From NCBI RefSeq assembly GCF_000740675.1, contig NZ_JPXI01000042.1, forward strand, positions 372,001 to 436,000: a stretch of 64,000 nucleotides of DNA, in the 5' to 3' direction. This stretch comes from Massilia sp. BSC265. Its GTDB lineage: Bacteria; Pseudomonadota; Gammaproteobacteria; Burkholderiales; Burkholderiaceae_D. Both the position numbers and the translations under genes were made by a program. The notes under the pieces are model-generated. The model saw only the letters and a list, made by a program, of their open reading frames with translations. It was not told where the DNA came from and ran no database searches. Shown here piece by piece: positions 1-10,480 of the stretch. How positions within the stretch are numbered: the stretch's first letter is position 1; each line of letters begins with the position of its first letter.

Positions 1-283
1 ATTGCAGTGCGTCACATCCGACGCGCTGGGCCGCCGGCACGGCCGTGTCGAACGACAGCAAAAATAGTTGCGCTGAGGAATATATTGCTTCTGTGCAATT
101 AACAGTAAGATTGCGCAATATACATATCTCTTTAAAAACAGCATCTTACGCGACAAAATATCTGACTCAGCGGTCAATTTTGTTGTAATGGGACGTCGAG
201 ACAGCGACGCAAAATGGGCCACCTCAAGCGAGGCTTAAGCTTTCTGCACTACAATAACGGATTACCTAAATATCAAACACGCT
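1..283. other. AT-rich upstream region of the mla operon
   Basis: No convincing gene is visible. The first ~68 bases are GC-rich and stay open in one plus frame to a TAG at about 66-68, so they could be the end of a gene left of the window, but the peptide is not recognisable. From about 60 to 283 the sequence turns AT-rich, as expected for a promoter region. A weak sigma70-like pair (CTGACT at 162-167, TGTAAT at 184-189, 16 bp spacer) could drive mlaF; this is only a guess. Confidence 0.35.
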
Positions 284-1090
284 GTGTCCAACCTAGTTGA
301 AATCCGCGATCTGCACTTTGCGTACGGAGAGCGTTCCATCCTGTCGAACCTGCGCATGGACTTTCCGCGCGGCAAGCTCGTGGCCGTCATGGGCGGTTCG
401 GGCTGTGGCAAGACCACGGTCCTGCGCCTGATCGGCGGCCAGATCCGCCCGCAGCGCGGCGAGGTGCGCGTGGGCGGCGAAGTCGTGCACAAGTTGAATA
501 CCGAAGGTCTGTACCGCCTGCGCCGTCGCATGGGCATGCTGTTCCAGTTCGGCGCGCTGTTCACCGACCTGTCGGTGTTCGACAACGTCGCCTTCCCGCT
601 GCGCGAGCACACCGACCTGCCGGAAGAAGTGATCCGCGACCTGGTGCTCATGAAACTCAATGCGGTGGGACTGCGCAATGCGCACCGCCTGAAGCCGGCC
701 GAGATCTCGGGCGGCATGGCACGCCGCGTTGCCGTTGCCCGCGCCGTCGCGCTCGACCCCGAACTGATCATGTATGACGAGCCCTTCGCCGGCCTCGACC
801 CGATCTCGATGGGCGTTACTGCCAACCTGATCCGCAACCTGAACGACGCCCTCGGCTCGACCTCGATCCTGGTGTCACACGATGTGCACGAGTGCTTCGC
901 AATCGCCGACTACGTGTATTTCATGTCGGCGGGCAAGATCGTTGCCGAAGGCACGCCGGCCGAGCTGCGCGTCTCGGAAGACCCCTACGTGAAGCAGTTC
1001 GTGAATGCCGCGCCGGATGGCCCGGTGCCCTTCCACTATCCGGGCAAGTCGCTGGCCGACGACCTCGGCCTGGGAGGCGTGCGCAAATGA
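284..1090 (+). CDS. mlaF: Phospholipid ABC transporter ATP-binding protein MlaF
   Basis: ATPase of the Mla system, which moves phospholipids between inner and outer membrane to keep outer-membrane lipid asymmetry. The 268-residue protein has a Walker A motif at about 37-45 (GGSGCGKTT), an ABC signature in the form ISGGMARRVAVARA, and a Walker B reading LIMYDEPFAGLD. The start is GTG at 284, the only start that gives the usual MlaF N-terminus. The stop overlaps the mlaE start (ATGA), so the two are translationally coupled. First gene of mlaFEDACB. The family assignment is clear. Confidence 0.95.
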   Translation: MSNLVEIRDLHFAYGERSILSNLRMDFPRGKLVAVMGGSGCGKTTVLRLIGGQIRPQRGEVRVGGEVVHKLNTEGLYRLRRRMGMLFQFGALFTDLSVFDNVAFPLREHTDLPEEVIRDLVLMKLNAVGLRNAHRLKPAEISGGMARRVAVARAVALDPELIMYDEPFAGLDPISMGVTANLIRNLNDALGSTSILVSHDVHECFAIADYVYFMSAGKIVAEGTPAELRVSEDPYVKQFVNAAPDGPVPFHYPGKSLADDLGLGGVRK

Positions 1091-1872
1091 TGATCACGCG
1101 CTTCCTGGAAACCATCGGCCGTACCGTGCGCGAAGCCATCGGGAGTGTCGGCTTCGCTACTCGCGCCTTCTTCAACCTGCTCGGCGTCTCGCCCGGCGCC
1201 TTCAGGCGCCCGTCCCTGATCTCGGAACAGATCCACTTCATCGGCAACTATTCGCTGGTGATCATCATCGTGTCCGGCCTGTTCGTCGGCATGGTGCTTG
1301 GCCTGCAGGGCTATTACACGCTGAACCAGTACGGCGCCGAGCAGGCGCTGGGACAGGTGGTGGCGCTGGCCCTGGTGCGCGAGCTCGGTCCGGTCGTGAC
1401 CGCGCTGCTGTTCGCCGGCCGCGCCGGCACCTCGCTCACCGCCCAGATCGGCCTGATGAAAGCCGGCGAGCAGCTGTCCGCCATGGAAATGATGGCGATC
1501 AACCCGGTCCAGCGCGTGCTGGCGCCGCGCTTCTGGGGCGGGGTCATTGCGATGCCCGTCCTGGCCGCCATTTTCTCGGCGGTGGGTGTGTTCGGCGGCT
1601 ACCTGGTCGGCGTGCAACTGATCGGCGTAGACGAAGGCGCCTTCTGGTCGCAGATGCAGGCCGGCGTGGATGTGCGCGCTGACGTACTGAACGGTGTCTT
1701 GAAAAGCTTTATCTTCGGTATCGCGGTCACGTTCACGGCGCTGTTCCAGGGTTACCAGACCAAGCCGACCCCGGAGGACGTGTCGCGCGCGACCACGCGT
1801 ACCGTCGTCATCGCGTCGCTGATGGTCTGGGGCCTGGACTTCATCATGACCGCACTGATGTTCAATAAATAA
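1087..1872 (+). CDS. mlaE: Phospholipid ABC transporter permease MlaE
   Basis: Integral membrane permease that works with MlaF, MlaB and MlaD. The reading frame is open from 892, but the start chosen is ATG 1087, overlapping the mlaF stop and giving the normal 261-residue MlaE beginning MMITRFLETIGR. It has several hydrophobic segments and the conserved family stretch around GRAGTSLTAQIGLM and VMEMMAINPV-like sequence (here SAMEMMAINPVQ). mlaD follows 22 bp later with an AT-rich spacer. High confidence from family resemblance and operon position. Confidence 0.95.
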   Translation: MMITRFLETIGRTVREAIGSVGFATRAFFNLLGVSPGAFRRPSLISEQIHFIGNYSLVIIIVSGLFVGMVLGLQGYYTLNQYGAEQALGQVVALALVRELGPVVTALLFAGRAGTSLTAQIGLMKAGEQLSAMEMMAINPVQRVLAPRFWGGVIAMPVLAAIFSAVGVFGGYLVGVQLIGVDEGAFWSQMQAGVDVRADVLNGVLKSFIFGIAVTFTALFQGYQTKPTPEDVSRATTRTVVIASLMVWGLDFIMTALMFNK

Positions 1873-1894
1873 TTAGAGTTACTAGGGTATTCGT

Positions 1895-2368
1895 ATGCAC
1901 CGCAAAACTATCGACGTCTGGGTTGGCCTGTTTGTCCTGCTGGGCATGGCCTCGCTGCTGTTCCTGGCCCTGCAGGCGGGCAACATGAGCACGATCTCGT
2001 TTAGCAAGACCTATGCCGTGACCGGCAAGTTCGACAACATCGGCGGCCTCAAGCCGCAGGCGCCGGTCAAGAGCGCCGGCGTGGTGGTTGGCCGCGTGGG
2101 GAAAATCACCTTCGACGACAAGACCTACCAGGCGAACGTGCGCCTCGATATGGAGCCAGGTTATAAATTCCCTAAAGACAGTTCGCTCAAGATCCTGACT
2201 GCCGGCCTGCTGGGCGAGCAGTACATCGGCATCGAACCGGGTGGCGACACCCAGAATCTGGTCGACGGCGACCGCATCAACCGCACCCAGTCGGCGACGG
2301 TGCTCGAAGACCTGATCAACCAATTCATCTATAGCAAGGCCGCCGAAGGAAAGGAAGGTAGTGAATGA
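1895..2368 (+). CDS. mlaD: MCE-domain lipid-binding protein MlaD
   Basis: Periplasmic substrate-binding component anchored in the inner membrane. In known Mla systems MlaD forms a hexameric MCE ring on the MlaFEB complex and exchanges lipid with MlaC. The 157-residue protein has one N-terminal membrane segment (about residues 8-28) followed by an MCE domain with the typical GLKPQAPVKSAGVVVGRV region. Its length is short, as in single-MCE MlaD proteins. The stop overlaps the mlaA start (ATGA). Confidence 0.93.
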   Translation: MHRKTIDVWVGLFVLLGMASLLFLALQAGNMSTISFSKTYAVTGKFDNIGGLKPQAPVKSAGVVVGRVGKITFDDKTYQANVRLDMEPGYKFPKDSSLKILTAGLLGEQYIGIEPGGDTQNLVDGDRINRTQSATVLEDLINQFIYSKAAEGKEGSE

Positions 2369-3177
2369 AGCACGCACCACACCGTACCACCGGCCGTATT
2401 CATGGGCTTGCGGCAATCGCCGCAGCCATGCTGCTGACCGGCTGCGCCACGACCCAGAATCCGCAGGACCCGCTGGAAGGCTATAACCGCACCGTGTTCC
2501 GCTTCAACGACGCGGTCGACCGCACCGTCCTGAAGCCGACCGCCACCGCCTACAAGAACGTCACGCCAAGCTTCGTGCAGACTGGCGTCAACAACTTCTT
2601 CGGCAACCTGTCCGATGCCTGGAGCGCGGTGAACAACCTGCTGCAAGGCAAGGCCGAAGCCGGCATGGGCGACGTTACCCGTGTTGCCGTGAACTCGACC
2701 TTCGGCATCTTCGGCCTGCTCGACATCGCCTCGGAAGCCGGCATCCAGAAACACAACGAGGATTTCGGCCAGACCCTGGGCGTCTGGGGCGTTCCAAGCG
2801 GTCCCTTCTTGATGTTGCCGGTTTTGGGCCCATCTACTGTGCGTGACACCGCCGCGCTGCCGGCAGACTTCGGCGGCGACATCTGGAAGTACAAGCGTCC
2901 AGACAACTGGCGCAACATCGGCGCCGCGGTGCGCGTGGTCGACAAGCGTGCCACCCTGCTGGATGCGGGCAACCTGCTGGAAGACGCCGCCCTGGACCGC
3001 TATGAGTTCATCCGCGACGGCTACATGCAGCGCCGCCAGAGCCAGGTTTACGACGGCAACGTGCCGCGCCAGGCCGACGATCATGCCGACGAGGCGACCA
3101 GCAATGCCGAACCGGCTGCGGACCCGGCTGGCAAAGCGGCCGAGCCGTCCGCACAGCCTGCGCCGCCGGCGAAGTAA
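2365..3177 (+). CDS. mlaA: Outer-membrane lipoprotein MlaA (VacJ)
   Basis: Outer-membrane lipoprotein that removes misplaced phospholipids from the outer leaflet and passes them to MlaC. The 270-residue protein has a lipoprotein signal with lipobox LLTGC (Cys27) and the VacJ core beginning DPLEGYNRTVFRFNDAVD. The C-terminal ~40 residues are Ala/Pro/Glu-rich and probably disordered. In E. coli mlaA is unlinked to the other mla genes; here it sits between mlaD and mlaC, an arrangement known from betaproteobacteria. The start is fixed by ATGA overlap with mlaD. Confidence 0.94.
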   Translation: MKHAPHRTTGRIHGLAAIAAAMLLTGCATTQNPQDPLEGYNRTVFRFNDAVDRTVLKPTATAYKNVTPSFVQTGVNNFFGNLSDAWSAVNNLLQGKAEAGMGDVTRVAVNSTFGIFGLLDIASEAGIQKHNEDFGQTLGVWGVPSGPFLMLPVLGPSTVRDTAALPADFGGDIWKYKRPDNWRNIGAAVRVVDKRATLLDAGNLLEDAALDRYEFIRDGYMQRRQSQVYDGNVPRQADDHADEATSNAEPAADPAGKAAEPSAQPAPPAK

Positions 3178-3282
3178 CAAGTCCTTACATACCGGTGTCA
3201 TCCGTAAGGTAGCAAGAAGAGTTAACCGGGGACTGCCGCGCCGGCACAGTAACGGCGCGCCACCCAACGACAAGGAAACCAC

Positions 3283-3915
3283 ATGAAACCCATCATCCAA
3301 CTGATCGCAGCAGCAAGCGCCACCATTGCCTTCGCCACCTCGGCCATTGCCTCCGAAGCGCCGGATGCGCTGGTCAAGCGCATCAGCGCCGACGTCGTCG
3401 AGACCGTCAAGGCCGACAAGGACATCCAGGCCGGCAACCGCAACAAGATCATGGACCTGGTCAATTCCAAGATCCTGCCGCACGTCGACACCCAGAAGAT
3501 GACCCAGCAGGCGGCCGGCCGCTTCTGGCGCCAGGCCACCCCGGAGCAGCAAAAGGCATTGACCAAGGAATTCACCACCCTGCTGGTCTACACCTACTCG
3601 GGCGCGCTGTCGCAGATCAAGAACGAGACCGTGGAATTCCAGCCGATGCGCGCCGAAGCAGGCGCCACCGACGTGGAAGTGCGTTCGCAGGTGAAGGTTG
3701 CCCGCGGCGAGCCGATCACCCTGAACTACCGCCTGGCCAACGGCCCGCAGGGCTGGAAGATCTACGACATCAACGTGCTGGGCGCGTGGCTGGTCCAGAC
3801 CTACACCAGCACCTTCGCCAGCGAGATCAGCAAGGGCGGCATCGATGGCCTGATCAAGAAGCTGGCCGAGCGTAACCAGCAGCTGGCTGCCAAGCCGCTG
3901 AAGGCGCCGAAGTAA
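3283..3915 (+). CDS. mlaC: Periplasmic phospholipid shuttle MlaC
   Basis: Soluble periplasmic carrier between the MlaA complex in the outer membrane and MlaFEDB in the inner membrane. The 210-residue protein has a Sec signal peptide ending near residues 22-24 (TSAIAS) and the Tol-tolerance/Ttg2D-type MlaC fold region (VDTQKMTQQAAGRFWRQATPEQQ). An AAGGA ribosome site precedes ATG 3283. The 105-bp gap from mlaA is the largest in the operon. The stop and the mlaB start share a base (TAATG). Confidence 0.94.
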   Translation: MKPIIQLIAAASATIAFATSAIASEAPDALVKRISADVVETVKADKDIQAGNRNKIMDLVNSKILPHVDTQKMTQQAAGRFWRQATPEQQKALTKEFTTLLVYTYSGALSQIKNETVEFQPMRAEAGATDVEVRSQVKVARGEPITLNYRLANGPQGWKIYDINVLGAWLVQTYTSTFASEISKGGIDGLIKKLAERNQQLAAKPLKAPK

Positions 3916-4184
3916 TGGCCGAAGCCAATCCGATGCTCTCGCTCGATGCCCTGACCTTCCAGAGCGCCCGTGGCGCCCTGGAGCAGGGCTGCGCAGCGAT
4001 CGCGGCCGGCGAAACCGTGTTCGACCTGGCCGGCGTCGGCGCCGCCGATTCGTCCGGCGTCGCCCTGCTGCTGGCATGGCAGCGCCGCGCCCAGAAGGCC
4101 GGCCAGCGTCTCACCTTCATCAACGTGCCCCAGAACGTGCAGAAGCTGGCCGCGCTGTATGGCGTGGACCAGCTGATTCGGTAG
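3915..4184 (+). CDS. mlaB: STAS-domain protein MlaB
   Basis: Cytoplasmic STAS-domain subunit needed for assembly and activity of the MlaFE transporter. The 89-residue protein carries the STAS core with the conserved serine pair in GVGAADSSGVALLL and is close to the usual MlaB length. Start ATG 3915 overlaps the mlaC stop by one base. The TAG stop (4182-4184) lies within the first four bases of a dispersed repeat that starts at 4181, so the repeat itself ends the reading frame. Confidence 0.9.
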   Translation: MAEANPMLSLDALTFQSARGALEQGCAAIAAGETVFDLAGVGAADSSGVALLLAWQRRAQKAGQRLTFINVPQNVQKLAALYGVDQLIR

Positions 4185-4313
4185 GGTGGGCGGGTCTCCC
4201 GCCCACGCGGTGATTGTTGGCGGTTGAAAGACCGGCGCGGCACCGAAAGCCCTACCTATCACCGCGTGGGGTGTTCTGGTCCGGTGGACCAGAACACAAG
4301 CCGCCCACCCTAC
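4181..4313. repeat. REP-doublet-like repeat, copy 1
   Basis: 133-bp element with inverted ends: it begins GTAGGGTGGGCGG and ends CCGCCCACCCTAC. Just inside are matching CACGCGGTGAT and ATCACCGCGTG blocks. Copies 2 and 3 are at 33018-33151 and 52945-53074. Within this copy is an extra perfect 12-bp stem (GTGTTCTGGTCC, 4271-4282, with GGACCAGAACAC, 4286-4297) around a 3-base loop. The layout is that of a REPIN, a REP doublet of the type mobilised in trans by RAYT transposases. No such transposase is in the window. Confidence 0.8.
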
Positions 4314-4346
4314 GAAACTCTCCTCGCAGCAAAATTCCCCGCCGGC

Positions 4347-4374
4347 CTCTTGCATTGTCGATTTCCCCTATAAT
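4347..4374 (+). promoter_or_regulatory. Putative promoter of the ABC-2 exporter pair
   Basis: A perfect TATAAT (4369-4374) lies about 50 bp before ATG 4425. The best -35 match is CTCTTG or TTGCAT just upstream, with poor sequence or spacing. It sits between the repeat and the ABC transporter, suggesting that pair is transcribed independently of mla. Confidence 0.45.
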
Positions 4375-4424
4375 GGGTCGTTTCCCCGCACGGCCTGGCG
4401 CGTTCGCGCCGCCTCCCAACAAGA

Positions 4425-5356
<932 letters not shown>

Positions 5357-5360
<4 letters not shown>

Positions 5361-6124
5361 GCCTGTTCTCCGTCGGTTTCCGCACCCTGTTCTACAAGGA
5401 ATCGCTGCGCTTCTGGAAAGTGGCGACACAGACCATCGCTGCGCCGGTCGTCACGGCCATGCTCTACCTCCTGATCTTCGGCCACGTGCTGGACGGCCGC
5501 GTCGAGATGCTGGACGGCGTCAGCTACACCGCCTTCCTGATCCCGGGCCTGGTGATGATGAGCGTGCTGCAGAACGCTTTCGCCAACTCGTCCTCGTCCC
5601 TGATCCAGTCCAAGATCACCGGCAACCTGGTGTTCATCCTGCTGCCGCCGCTGTCGCATGCCGAGATCCTGTCGGCCTATGTACTGGCGGCAGTGCTGCG
5701 TGGCGTCGTGGTGGGCTTCGGCGTGTTCGTCATTACGGCCTGGTTTGCCCACCTGACTTTTGTTGCGCCGCTGTGGATCCTGGTGTTCGCCTTCCTGGGC
5801 GCCGCCATCCTCGGCACCATGGGCGTTATTGCCGGCATCTGGGCCGAGAAGTTCGACCAGCTGGCCGCTTTCCAGAACTTCCTGATCATGCCGGCCACCT
5901 TCCTGGCCGGGGTGTTCTATTCCATCCAAAAACTGCCGCCATTCTGGCTCGCCGTCTCGCATTTCAACCCGTTCTTTTATATGATTGACGGGTTCCGTTA
6001 TGGATTCTTCGGCAAGTCCGACGTCTCGCCCTGGACCAGCCTGGCCATCGTGTCGGTGTTCTTCGTGGTGCTGGCGGCCATTGCGATCAATATGCTCAAG
6101 CGTGGCTACAAGCTACGCCACTAA
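5357..6124 (+). CDS. ABC-2 type transporter permease (YadH-like)
   Basis: Membrane partner of the preceding ATPase. The 255-residue protein has about six hydrophobic segments and the ABC2-family signature around LIPGLVMMSVLQNAFANSSS and NPFFYMIDGFRYGF. The start is GTG 5357, overlapping the ATPase stop and preceded by a strong GGGAGG (5344-5350). Substrate not known. Confidence 0.85.
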
Positions 6125-6145
6125 AGAATTCACTGGAGTTTCCTC

Positions 6146-6382
6146 GTGTCGACTACACCCGAACTGATCCACAGCTACATCAGCGCAGGCCTCGAATGCA
6201 CCCACCTGGAGGTGGAAGGCGACGGCCAGCATTTCACGGCAGTCATCGTGTCCCCAAGCTTTGCCGGCAAGCGCCCGATCCAGCGCCACCAGCTGGTGTA
6301 CGCCGCGCTCGGCGACCGCATGCGTGAAGAGATCCACGCGCTGTCGATGAAAACCCTTACTCCCGAAGAGTACGGAGGCTAA
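6146..6382 (+). CDS. ibaG: BolA family protein IbaG
   Basis: Small BolA-fold protein (78 residues), likely an iron-sulfur or glutaredoxin partner. In E. coli the BolA paralogue ibaG (yrbA) also lies between mlaB and murA, so the context supports IbaG over BolA itself. Start is GTG 6146 after a GGAG site. Conserved features include HLEVEGDGQHFTAVIVS and KRPIQRHQLVYAAL. Two bases separate its stop from murA, whose ribosome site GGAGG is inside this gene. Confidence 0.88.
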   Translation: MSTTPELIHSYISAGLECTHLEVEGDGQHFTAVIVSPSFAGKRPIQRHQLVYAALGDRMREEIHALSMKTLTPEEYGG

Positions 6383-6384
6383 AC

Positions 6385-7637
<1,253 letters not shown>

Positions 7638-7641
<4 letters not shown>

Positions 7642-8312
7642 CTATTACAAGCAAATCTGTCGAGCCGGGCCTGATCCTGGCCCTCTCCAAGGGCCGTATT
7701 TTCGAAGACACGCTGCCGCTGCTGGCGGCGGCCGGGATCACCGTCACCGAGAATCCGGAAACCTCGCGCAAGCTGATCCTGCCGACCAACGACCCGGGCG
7801 TGCGCGTGCTGATCGTGCGCGCCAGCGACGTGCCGACCTATGTCCAGCATGGCGCGGCCGATTTCGGCGTGGCCGGCAAGGACGTGCTGCTCGAGCATGG
7901 CGGCGAAGGACTGTACCAGCCGATCGACCTGCGCATCGCCTGCTGCCGCATGTCGGTGGCGGTGAACGCCGGCTTCGACTACGAGACCGCCGTGCGCCAG
8001 GGCGCACGGCTGCGCGTGGCGACCAAGTTCGTCAACACCGCGCGCGAGCACTTCGCCAGCAAGGGCGTGCACGTCGACCTGATCAAGCTGTACGGCTCGA
8101 TGGAACTGGCGCCGCTGGTCGGCCTGTCCGACGCCATCGTCGACGTCGTCTCGACCGGCGGCACCCTGCGTGCCAACAACCTGGTCGAAGTCGAAAAGAT
8201 CATGGACATCTCCTCGCGCCTGGTGGTCAACCAGGCCGCGCTCAAGCTCAAGCGCGAGCGCCTGCAACCCATCCTCGATGCCTTCCAACGGGCATCCCAA
8301 GCAAAAGGCTAA
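7638..8312 (+). CDS. hisG: ATP phosphoribosyltransferase, short form HisG
   Basis: First enzyme of histidine synthesis: ATP plus PRPP gives phosphoribosyl-ATP. The 224-residue protein is the short HisG type, which lacks the C-terminal regulatory domain and normally works with the HisZ regulatory subunit; hisZ is not in this window. Conserved blocks include LALSKGRIFEDTLPLL and VSTGGTLRANNL. Start ATG 7638 overlaps the murA stop. Confidence 0.96.
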
Positions 8313-8318
8313 AGCATC

Positions 8319-9641
8319 ATGGCAGTACGGATCCGCAAGCTCGACTCCACCGCCCCCGACTTCAAGCAGACGCTCGATGCGCTGCTGGCCTTCGAGGCCG
8401 AAACCGACGACGCCATCGAGTCCAGCGTCGCGAAGATCCTGGCGGACGTGAAGCATCGCGGGGATGCTGCCGTGCTCGAATACACCAACCGGTTCGACCG
8501 CATCCCGAACGGCGGCGCCACCTCGATGGCGGCCTTCGACGTCAAGCAGGCCGAACTGGAAGCCGCCCTGGCCTCGCTGCCGGAAGCCCAGCGCAATGCG
8601 CTGCGCACGGCCGCCGAGCGCATCCGTGTCTTCCACGAGCGCCAGAAGCAGGAGCTGAACGGTTTTACTTTCACCGAAGCCGACGGCACCGTGCTGGGCC
8701 AGCGCGTGACGCCGCTGGACCGCGTCGGCATCTACGTCCCTGGCGGCAAGGCCGCCTATCCCTCGTCGGTCCTGATGAACGCGATTCCTGCGCAGGTGGC
8801 AGGGGTGCAGGAGATCGTCATGGTGGTACCGACCCCGGACGGCGTGAAGAACCAGATGGTGCTGGCCGCCGCCGCCATTGCCGGCGTGACCCGCGTGATC
8901 ACCATCGGCGGCGCCCAGGCCGTGGGCGCGCTGGCCTACGGTACCGAGACCATCCCGGCCGTGGACAAGATCGTCGGCCCGGGCAATGCCTATGTGGCCG
9001 CTGCCAAGCGGCGCGTGTTCGGCGTGGTCGGCATCGACATGATCGCCGGGCCGTCCGAGATCCTGGTGCTGTGCGACGGCACCACCGATCCGGACTGGGT
9101 GGCGATGGACCTGTTCTCGCAGGCCGAGCACGACGAGCTGGCCCAGGCCATCCTGCTGTGCCCGGATGCGGACTACATCGCGCGCGTGGAAGCCAGCATC
9201 CACAAGCTGTTGCCGACCATGCCGCGCGCCGAGACCATTACCACTTCACTCACGGACCGCGGCGCCCTGGTGAAGGTACGCGACATGGAAGAAGCCTGTG
9301 CAATCGCGAACGCCATCGCCGCCGAGCACCTGGAAATCTCTGCCGAAGAGCCATTGAGGTGGGCTGACCAGATCCGTCACGCCGGCGCCATGTTCCTCGG
9401 CCGCTTCTCGTCGGAGTCGCTGGGCGACTACTGCTGCGGCCCGAACCACGTGCTGCCGACCTCGCGCACCGCGCGCTTCTCCTCGCCGCTGGGCGTGTAC
9501 GACTTCCAGAAGCGTTCCTCGGTGATCCAGGTGAGCGAGCAGGGCGCCCAGACGCTGGGCAAGGTGGCGGCCGAACTGGCCTACGGCGAAGGCTTGCAGG
9601 CGCACGCCCGCAGCGCAGAACTTCGAATCAAGAAATCATGA
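8319..9641 (+). CDS. hisD: Histidinol dehydrogenase HisD
   Basis: Zinc-dependent NAD enzyme oxidising histidinol to histidine in two steps, the last of the pathway. The 440-residue length is typical. Visible family blocks are VGIYVPGGKAAYPSSVLMN, IVGPGNAYVAAAKR and IDMIAGPSEILVL, and the HEL-like metal region AEHDELAQAILL. Its stop overlaps the start of the DNA methyltransferase (ATGA). Confidence 0.97.
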   Translation: MAVRIRKLDSTAPDFKQTLDALLAFEAETDDAIESSVAKILADVKHRGDAAVLEYTNRFDRIPNGGATSMAAFDVKQAELEAALASLPEAQRNALRTAAERIRVFHERQKQELNGFTFTEADGTVLGQRVTPLDRVGIYVPGGKAAYPSSVLMNAIPAQVAGVQEIVMVVPTPDGVKNQMVLAAAAIAGVTRVITIGGAQAVGALAYGTETIPAVDKIVGPGNAYVAAAKRRVFGVVGIDMIAGPSEILVLCDGTTDPDWVAMDLFSQAEHDELAQAILLCPDADYIARVEASIHKLLPTMPRAETITTSLTDRGALVKVRDMEEACAIANAIAAEHLEISAEEPLRWADQIRHAGAMFLGRFSSESLGDYCCGPNHVLPTSRTARFSSPLGVYDFQKRSSVIQVSEQGAQTLGKVAAELAYGEGLQAHARSAELRIKKS

Positions 9642-10480
9642 GCACCTGGGTCGACCAGGTCTTCTGCGAGGATGCGCTTGCCGGGATGGCGCGCATCCCG
9701 GATGCGTCCATCGACCTGATCCTGACCGATCCGCCCTACAACCTCGGCAAGGACTACGGCAATACGTCGGACCAGCAGGGTGTCGAGGAATACCTCGCCT
9801 GGACCGAGCGCTGGATCGATGCCGCGCTGCCCAAGCTGAAACCCAACGGCAGCCTGTACATCTTCCTGACCTGGCGCTTCGCGCCGGAGATTTTTGTCAT
9901 GCTGAAGAAACGCATGACGATGATGAACGAAATCATCTGGGACCGCCGCGTGCCCTCGATGGGCGGCAGCGTGCGCAGCTTCTCGTCGGTGCACGATACC
10001 ATCGGTTTCTTCGTAAACCGCAAGGACTATTACTTCGACCTCGACGCCGTGCGCATCCCCTACGATCCGGAGACGAAAAAGGCGCGCTCGCGCTCGATCT
10101 TCATCGGCGCCAAGTGGCTCGAAGTCGGCTACAACCCGAAGGACGTGTGGAGCGTATCGCGCCTGCATCGTGAGCATCCGGAACGCGCCGACCACCCGAC
10201 CCAGAAGCCGCTCGAGATCATCGAGCGCATGGTCAAGGCCTCGTGCCCGGCGGGCGGCATCGTGCTCGACCCCTTCATGGGCAGCGGCACCACGGCCATC
10301 GCCGCGCGCCAGGCGGGGCGCCACTTCACCGGCTTCGAACTGAATCCTGCCTACTGCGACATCATCCGTGAGCGCCTGGCCGCGCCCGAAGTGCCGGTGG
10401 CGGGCAAGATAAGCAAGCAACTGAGCAAAAAGCGTAAGGCAGCCGCGAAGAGCAGCCCCCTGAACGAGGAAACCGCATGA
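9638..10480 (+). CDS. Orphan adenine-type DNA methyltransferase, beta class (YhdJ-like)
   Basis: Probable N6-adenine (or N4-cytosine) DNA methyltransferase. The 280-residue protein has the catalytic DPPY motif at 31-34 before the AdoMet-binding motif DPFMGSGTT at 211-219, the order of the beta class (CcrM, YhdJ). An HPTQKP block sits between them. No restriction gene is adjacent, so it is an orphan. It is inserted between hisD and hisC with ATGA overlaps on both sides, so it should be co-translated with histidine genes. The basic C-terminal tail is lysine-rich. It most resembles E. coli YhdJ, whose target is ATGCAT, but the target here is unknown. Confidence 0.85.
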   Translation: MSTWVDQVFCEDALAGMARIPDASIDLILTDPPYNLGKDYGNTSDQQGVEEYLAWTERWIDAALPKLKPNGSLYIFLTWRFAPEIFVMLKKRMTMMNEIIWDRRVPSMGGSVRSFSSVHDTIGFFVNRKDYYFDLDAVRIPYDPETKKARSRSIFIGAKWLEVGYNPKDVWSVSRLHREHPERADHPTQKPLEIIERMVKASCPAGGIVLDPFMGSGTTAIAARQAGRHFTGFELNPAYCDIIRERLAAPEVPVAGKISKQLSKKRKAAAKSSPLNEETA

